Positions 60,000-64,000 of a DNA stretch of 64,000 nucleotides are shown here, piece by piece (position 1 is the first letter of the stretch; the number at the start of each line of letters is the position of its first letter). Source of the stretch: Paenibacillus sp. sptzw28. GTDB lineage: Bacteria; Bacillota; Bacilli; Paenibacillales; Paenibacillaceae. Under the pieces are notes generated by a model, which saw only the letters and a list, made by a program, of their open reading frames with translations, had not been told where the DNA came from and ran no database searches. The position numbers and the translations under genes were made by a program. The stretch covers positions 2,623,501 to 2,687,500 of the forward strand of contig NZ_CP080545.1 in assembly GCF_019550795.1 (NCBI RefSeq). Reading direction: 5' to 3'.

Positions 60000-60150
60000 A
60001 GGCCATTCCCCAAGTCGTAAGCCATGTTCCAAGGAATGCGAATCGGAATCCCTCATTGACCAATACCATGAAAAAAGAAATAATCGCAGACATGCACAAT
60101 GCCATGATAAAAGAGAAGGTGATACGCTCGTACTTTTTATTAATTTTCAA
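59914..60150 (-). CDS. DUF2798 family membrane protein
   Basis: A 78-residue protein with two membrane helices (ITFSFIMALCMSAIISFFMV and WLTTWGMALLIAFPAACVLP), fitting the small DUF2798 family. Function unknown. The start is TTG at 60150, 8 nt after GAGAGGAG; an upstream in-frame ATG at 60216 lies inside the VOC gene. It overlaps the end of the VOC gene by 11 nt, so it is the last gene of the SDR-VOC-DUF2798 operon. Its 3' end is duplicated at 57111. Confidence 0.78.
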   Translation of the reverse strand: MKINKKYERITFSFIMALCMSAIISFFMVLVNEGFRFAFLGTWLTTWGMALLIAFPAACVLPKQIGKIMRKITFIENK

Positions 60151-61030
60151 TGGAATTACTCCTCTCCAAAATGATCTGATCCATATCGAGCAGTTCTTCG
60201 TGGTGAATGGCCGCATGCGGACTCATTACAATACCGTTCCCCGCAGGATCTCGCACAAAACGAAAGTCGCTCGGAGATTCCAGTAAAGCTTCGTCATTAG
60301 GTGCGGTTATTGAAAAATAACGAAGTCCAATTGCGGAAATATCCGGCCGCTGGCCGCCGCGACTTTCCCAAACATGAAATCCAAGATGATGATGATAATC
60401 ACCGAAAGAGACGAATACGGCGCCAGGGATTCGCATCGATACTTGAAAACCGAGATCTCGGACATAAAATTGCTCGGCTTGGCTTAGGTCTGAAACCTTA
60501 AGAAGAACATGGCCGATTTTCCTATTCGTTGCGATTTCGGGAGAGTTAGACTGTAGTTGATGGCTTAAGTCCAAAAGCTTTTGTGCCAGCTCCTGGGAAC
60601 TAAGCGGTCTGTGCAGAACAAGCTCCTCCGATGTGAAATCGCGCGTAATTTCAATAAGAATGCCATCAGGATCGTTTAAATATATCGATTCATTAACTCC
60701 ATGATTCGTAATCATTCGAATGGGATAATTTCTTTCCAATATTCGACCCAAATGCCGAGCAAGCTCAATCCGATTCGGAGCTAGTATAGCCAGATGATCG
60801 ATTCCGGTTGCATTGGATTTTCTTTGAATCGCTTTTTCTTCTCGCGCCAAAATGATTAACGGCTCTGTAATAGTGCCTAGTACAGCGAACCGCTCGGATT
60901 TCAATAGTACATGGAGTCCGATAATAGAATGATAAAAATCAATCGATTTTTCCATATTCGTGATGTTTAAAGACACATAACCGATAGGAAATGTAGAAGC
61001 CAGTCTATTTTGGTCGAATATTTGTTCCAT
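60140..61030 (-). CDS. Two-domain VOC protein (catechol 2,3-dioxygenase-like, CatE-type)
   Basis: A 296-residue protein with two VOC domains: the first from IGYVSLNITNMEKSIDFYHS to GILIEITRD, the second from IGHVLLKVSDLSQAEQFYVR to the end. Metal-binding positions of CatE-like ring-cleaving dioxygenases appear as H in TGIDHLAIL and E in LIEITRD for the first half, and HVLLKV, HHHLGFHVW for the second. It would open a catechol ring using Fe(II) and oxygen. Start ATG after AAGGGTGG. It lies between the SDR and DUF2798 genes. Confidence 0.85.
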   Translation of the reverse strand: MEQIFDQNRLASTFPIGYVSLNITNMEKSIDFYHSIIGLHVLLKSERFAVLGTITEPLIILAREEKAIQRKSNATGIDHLAILAPNRIELARHLGRILERNYPIRMITNHGVNESIYLNDPDGILIEITRDFTSEELVLHRPLSSQELAQKLLDLSHQLQSNSPEIATNRKIGHVLLKVSDLSQAEQFYVRDLGFQVSMRIPGAVFVSFGDYHHHLGFHVWESRGGQRPDISAIGLRYFSITAPNDEALLESPSDFRFVRDPAGNGIVMSPHAAIHHEELLDMDQIILERSNSIEN

Positions 61031-61064
61031 TTATGCGTACCACCCTTCATTTGAGATAGATGCA

Positions 61065-61784
61065 TCAACTTCCGCGCTGGATCATGTAGTGTAAAGGTTT
61101 CTGTGAAGCTTCAGTATCGCCTTGAATGAGTTCGGACATAAAACCTCCAAGATCCTCTGGATCGTACCAGTTCGCTCGCGCTACTCCTCTTGCAACACGT
61201 TCGCGCGTTCGTATTGGACCTATAATTAATTCATATATTCTAGGACCAATAGACTCTTGTTCAGCAGCCATTGTCAGCACAAGCGACTTTTTAGCGGCAT
61301 TGGTTAATCCGATGAGACCTGCTCCCGGATAAGGACTATCGGCGCTTAGACCGCTTAAATGAATCAGGGCTCCGTCCGTCTTAAGCAACGGAACAAGCGT
61401 GCGCAAAGTGCGGAAGTGGCTTGTTAGATTATCCTGAATGGCCTGCTCCCAAAGTTCATCGCTCACGTCAATCAGCCTTCTGTTTGCTTCCCCCCAGGTG
61501 CCAATGGCGACGACTGCTCCGTCTAAGTAGCCAAATCGCTCTTTCAATTTGTCGTAAACCTCGCGACTTCCCTCCCGATCCTGATCAAGATTGACTTGCA
61601 GGGTGATTAAATTACTGGTATCAACGCTGGAGGAAAGATATACTCGTAATTGTTCAAGCTTATCCTCATTACGGCCAAGCGCGACCACTTTCGCTCCATG
61701 CTGGAGGAGAAGCTTGGTTACGCCCTCTCCAATACCTCCTGTTGCTCCTGCTACTACAATCGTTTTCCCAAAAAGCCTGTTCAT
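61065..61784 (-). CDS. SDR family oxidoreductase
   Basis: A 239-residue short-chain dehydrogenase. NAD(P)-binding VVAGATGGIGEGVTKLLLQH is at the start. The middle reads DGAVVAIGTWGEAN where NNAG would be expected. Ser lies in LIHLSGLSADSPYPGAGLIG; the usual Tyr of YxxxK is not clearly placed (GLIGLTNAAKKS), so catalysis may be lost or altered. I start at ATG 61784 after AAAGGAG; a reading from 61850 crosses the promoter. First gene of the operon controlled by the divergent HxlR regulator. Confidence 0.82.
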   Translation of the reverse strand: MNRLFGKTIVVAGATGGIGEGVTKLLLQHGAKVVALGRNEDKLEQLRVYLSSSVDTSNLITLQVNLDQDREGSREVYDKLKERFGYLDGAVVAIGTWGEANRRLIDVSDELWEQAIQDNLTSHFRTLRTLVPLLKTDGALIHLSGLSADSPYPGAGLIGLTNAAKKSLVLTMAAEQESIGPRIYELIIGPIRTRERVARGVARANWYDPEDLGGFMSELIQGDTEASQKPLHYMIQRGS

Positions 61785-61861
61785 ACGTATTCTCCTTTCA
61801 AATTTGGATTGTTGATGATGCCCTCTGAATGCTATTATAAATACAAACATCCAAAATAATA

Positions 61862-61886
61862 AGTAAGCACTTTAACGTGCCATACT
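61862..61886. promoter_or_regulatory. Candidate HxlR operator
   Basis: AGTAAGCAC and GTGCCATACT form a near-palindrome in the spacer between the divergent SDR and hxlR genes. It borders a leftward -10 (TATAAT, minus strand, 61839-61834) at the place of the -35 element, so a bound protein would block the SDR operon. Confidence 0.5.
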
Positions 61887-61923
61887 ATCTTTAATGATAC
61901 TATTGTAGAATGGAGCGGTTTGC

Positions 61924-62289
61924 ATGGAAAATAAAAAGCCTGATACTTGCCGGAATGGCGTGGAGGCTTCTTTGGAGATTATAGTGGGGAAATGGAAGCC
62001 GATCATTTTGCTACATCTGCTGCACGGAGGAACCAAACGATTCGGGGAATTGAAACGACTGCTCCCTGATATCACGCAAAAGATGCTTACCGCGCAGCTT
62101 CGGGAGCTTGAGGAACAAGATATAATCGCGCGAAAAGTTTACCCCGAGGTGCCGCCGAGGGTTGAATATTCGGTTACGGAATATGGGCGTGGCCTTTACG
62201 ACATATTGCAGCAAATGCATGAATGGGGCTTGGCCCATCTGGAACACATGGCCAAAAAAAATTCTCGGGCAGGGGCTAGGCAAGACTAA
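61924..62289 (+). CDS. HxlR family transcriptional regulator
   Basis: A 121-residue winged-helix protein with the HxlR hallmarks: a single N-terminal Cys (DTCRNGVEASLEIIVGKWKP), then ILLHLLHGGTKRFGELKRLL, ITQKMLTAQLRELEEQDIIA and the wing KVYPEVPPRVEYSVTEYG. HxlR proteins sense aldehydes, quinones or disulfide stress, often through that Cys. It is divergent from the SDR-VOC-DUF2798 operon, and a candidate operator lies between them, so it probably controls that operon and itself. Confidence 0.9.
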   Translation: MENKKPDTCRNGVEASLEIIVGKWKPIILLHLLHGGTKRFGELKRLLPDITQKMLTAQLRELEEQDIIARKVYPEVPPRVEYSVTEYGRGLYDILQQMHEWGLAHLEHMAKKNSRAGARQD

Positions 62290-62463
62290 GGACGCCATCC
62301 CGCCTTTAAAGATTTGTGGGTGAGATGCCGCGAGGAATCCTTTTTTATATTTCCAGAGCAAAATACAGCATGTTGAGTCATCAATCATTTCGTATATAAA
62401 TAGAGGGATTAGGGTAATCGGGACGAAAACGACAGATCATCAGAATTTTCATTAGCAATCGAC

Positions 62464-62477
62464 CCGAAAATTTTCGG
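62464..62477. repeat. 14-bp perfect palindrome
   Basis: CCGAAAATTTTCGG lies just upstream of the MerR-type promoter of the next SDR gene. It could be an operator or a short terminator-like hairpin; no T tract follows. Confidence 0.7.
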
Positions 62478-62484
62478 ACTACAC

Positions 62485-62515
62485 TTGACCTAGAGTGAAC
62501 TCTAGATTTTATACT
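62485..62515 (+). promoter_or_regulatory. MerR-type promoter with 19-bp spacer
   Basis: TTGACC (62485-62490) and TATACT (62510-62515) are separated by 19 bp instead of 17. The spacer carries the palindrome CTAGAGTGAACTCTAG (62490-62505). This long-spacer layout, with nearly the same palindrome, is typical of promoters activated by AdhR/NmlR-like MerR proteins that respond to aldehydes. Confidence 0.85.
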
Positions 62516-62548
62516 GAATCCATCTTGATTTAGAAAGGGTGGATAAAA

Positions 62549-63289
62549 ATGTTGAACGTAGAAGACAAAGTTGTGATTATTACCGGGGCATCGAGCGGAA
62601 TCGGTGAGGCAACTGCAAAATTACTCTCCCAAAACGGAGCGAAGGTCGTACTGGCAGCAAGGCGTGAAGAACGACTACGTTTACTAAAATCCACAATTGA
62701 AGAACAAGGTGGTGTTGCTGTGTACAAAGCGACCGATATCTCTTCCCATGTGGAGGTAGAAGAACTCTCGCGGTTTGCCGTTAACGCCTTCGGTCAGATC
62801 GATGTCTTGGTTAATAACGCTGGTATAATGCCTTTATCTTATTTACATGAGAAGAAGGTTAAGGAATGGGATCAAATGATCGATGTCAATATTAAAGGAG
62901 TGTTGTACGGTATCGGCGCGGTTCTTCCGTATATGCGGGAACGAAAACGGGGACACATCATTAATGTATCATCAGTAACGGGACATATCGTTAGAAAATC
63001 CTGGGCTGTTTATTCAGGAACTAAATTTGCCGTACGGGCAATAACCGAAGCCCTCAGACAAGAGGAGGCTGAGAATAACATTCGGACTACGATTATTTGC
63101 CCGGGAGGTGTAGTAACCGAACTGGTCCAAACGATATCGAACGAGGAGATTAAGAAAAACATTGAGGAGTCCCTGCAAGCGGCATTGCCTGCAGAGGCTG
63201 TTGCGAAATCCATTTTATACGCTATTTCCCAACCTGAGTATACGGCAGTTAACGAAATCATTGTAAGGCCTACAATTCAAGAATTATAA
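62549..63289 (+). CDS. SDR family oxidoreductase
   Basis: A 246-residue short-chain dehydrogenase of the common YdfG/serine-dehydrogenase-like group. Motifs are complete: IITGASSGIGEATAKLLSQN for NAD(P), VLVNNAGIMPLSYL, HIINVSSVTGHIVRKSWAVY with the YSGTK active site, and TTIICPGGVVTELV. Start ATG after AAAGGGTGG. Its promoter is of the MerR/AdhR type, so the gene likely responds to aldehydes or related electrophiles. The MerR regulator is not in the window. It stands alone. Confidence 0.9.
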   Translation: MLNVEDKVVIITGASSGIGEATAKLLSQNGAKVVLAARREERLRLLKSTIEEQGGVAVYKATDISSHVEVEELSRFAVNAFGQIDVLVNNAGIMPLSYLHEKKVKEWDQMIDVNIKGVLYGIGAVLPYMRERKRGHIINVSSVTGHIVRKSWAVYSGTKFAVRAITEALRQEEAENNIRTTIICPGGVVTELVQTISNEEIKKNIEESLQAALPAEAVAKSILYAISQPEYTAVNEIIVRPTIQEL

Positions 63290-63751
63290 TAAGGTCAGTT
63301 CTGGAGGAAGTAGCGTGAGTATCTTTACGTGTATTAAACTGCTCTGACAAAGCAGACTATGATAAAACCAAGTCTTCCGACACTAAAAACAGCTATATTG
63401 ACAGAGCCGGTGTTTGGGGGTAACATCATGTTTGTAAGCGTTTTATAAATTAATTAATAATCGGTCAAATTGGTAAGAAATATACGCCGCCCATATTTTT
63501 TGATCAGTTATGAAACCCATTACATAAGTTTTGTTTTACAATGACTACGGTCCTGACCAGCCCTTGTATTCCATCTATTTCGTGATTTTAACTTCACTTC
63601 TGTCCTGAAACGCTTCACCCCCTCTTCGTAGCAGATAAAGAACCTTCACCGACCGCTTTATGTTCGTCATCGACCAACTGCCCAGACTGCCAAGCAAATC
63701 CTTCAGCATTTGACATTGAAATGGTATGTAGAAAACGAGAGGGGGTGTTTT
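63290..63751. other. Gene-free stretch before the GH43-like gene
   Basis: A possible promoter lies at 63398-63426 (TTGACA, 17-nt spacer, TAACAT), followed at 63432-63447 by TTGTAAGCGTTTTATA, which resembles a catabolite-response (cre) site but departs from consensus at its right end. The rest has no recognisable gene, RNA or repeat. Confidence 0.4.
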
Positions 63752-64000
63752 ATGCCGGTATATAACGCCGCTTCAGATACTTCGAATCCGTGTAAAGAGC
63801 ATCGATTAACGGATATCCCTGTGCATGATCCTTTTGTTCTCACTGACGGGAAGAATGAAGTCTATTACATGTATACCAGCGGAATCCCCGGGTTAACCGA
63901 TTTGGATCGGCATGGCGTATTGGTGTATAAGAGTACGGATCTGCTTGAATGGGAAGGGCCGTATGTCGTATTCACCGTTCCGGACGATGTGTGGGCACAT
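63752..64000 (+). CDS. Glycoside hydrolase family 43-like protein (partial, N-terminus)
   Basis: The first 83 codons of a gene that leaves the window. The ATG follows GAGGGGGTG. After a short lead the protein reads HRLTDIPVHDPFVLTDGKNE with VYYMYTSG, then GVLVYKSTDLLEWEGPYVVF and VWAH. The VHDPF Asp near the N-terminus, the K-S-x-D-L-x-x-W element and the blade-like strand pattern are typical of five-bladed-propeller GH43 enzymes (arabinanases, xylosidases). No signal peptide, so it would act in the cytoplasm on imported arabino- or xylo-oligosaccharides. The substrate cannot be told from this part. Confidence 0.75.
   Translation, partial: MPVYNAASDTSNPCKEHRLTDIPVHDPFVLTDGKNEVYYMYTSGIPGLTDLDRHGVLVYKSTDLLEWEGPYVVFTVPDDVWAH

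Noticed and set aside
62290..62350. Possible terminator after hxlR with a T run near 62340
   Set aside because: The candidate stem has several mismatches, so I could not support it.

Overview
The window looks like chromosomal DNA of an endospore-forming Bacillota bacterium, most likely Paenibacillaceae. Four things point there: a four-gene spore germinant-receptor operon, a CwlD-like cortex amidase, a lipoprotein-dependent sugar ABC importer paired with a membrane-bound Cache/AraC regulator, and many genes also known from Bacillus (DUF817/YoaT, YkvI, YhaO/YhaN, YqhG/YqhH, YqzE, Xpt, TagO). Shine-Dalgarno sites are strong, TTG and GTG starts are common, and several neighbours overlap by 4 nt (ATGA or TTGA). 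The genus is inferred from gene content only.

1-11.6 kb is mostly rightward genes for small-molecule chemistry: two GNAT acetyltransferases, three HAD phosphatases, a HisA isomerase of the eukaryotic (yeast His6) type, a VOC protein, a Nudix hydrolase, DUF2164, an ABM monooxygenase-like protein, an APH-type kinase, a GyrI-like binding protein, a DMT exporter, a PhzF isomerase and a PrpE-like phosphatase. A VanZ remnant lies between two HAD genes. 11.7-18.3 kb holds a GHKL kinase/LytTR regulator pair, a translationally coupled beta-carbonic anhydrase and SulP transporter (probable bicarbonate uptake), and queD-queE-queC for 7-deazaguanine synthesis.

18.3-31.3 kb holds a membrane diguanylate cyclase, a GT4 glycosyltransferase, a 107-bp tandem repeat carrying a palindrome, and a YhaO/YhaN nuclease-ATPase pair whose ATPase is split by a frameshift in a very GC-rich stretch. 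These are followed by a YkvI-like carrier, an ArsB-type exporter, a lipoprotein, xpt, three small proteins (one with a three-fold 13-residue repeat) and tRNA-Leu(CAG).

31.4-48.8 kb starts with a GMC oxidoreductase carrying a LysM-like N-terminus, then the leftward ger operon (A-C-D-B), then a degenerate GMC C-terminus with its own terminator. Next is a probable rhamnogalacturonan-use locus: two permeases, a binding lipoprotein, a Cache/AraC regulator, a PL26-like enzyme and a YesU-like DUF1961 protein. It has no ATPase gene, so a shared MsmX-type ATPase is likely. tagO and a second, identical tRNA-Leu follow.

49-57 kb has a CwlD-like amidase, YqzE, a secreted protein of unknown function, yqhG/yqhH and a B12-dependent ribonucleotide reductase behind two NrdR boxes. 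57-63.3 kb is a mosaic of acquired or rearranged DNA: a near-identical 102-bp direct repeat flanks an AT-rich SDR gene, a PF12625-type AraC regulator, a long hairpin and a luciferase-like monooxygenase remnant. Beside it are an HxlR-controlled SDR-VOC-DUF2798 operon and an SDR gene behind a MerR-type promoter. The window ends inside a GH43-like glycosidase gene. I saw no CRISPR array, prophage, complete insertion sequence or integrase.
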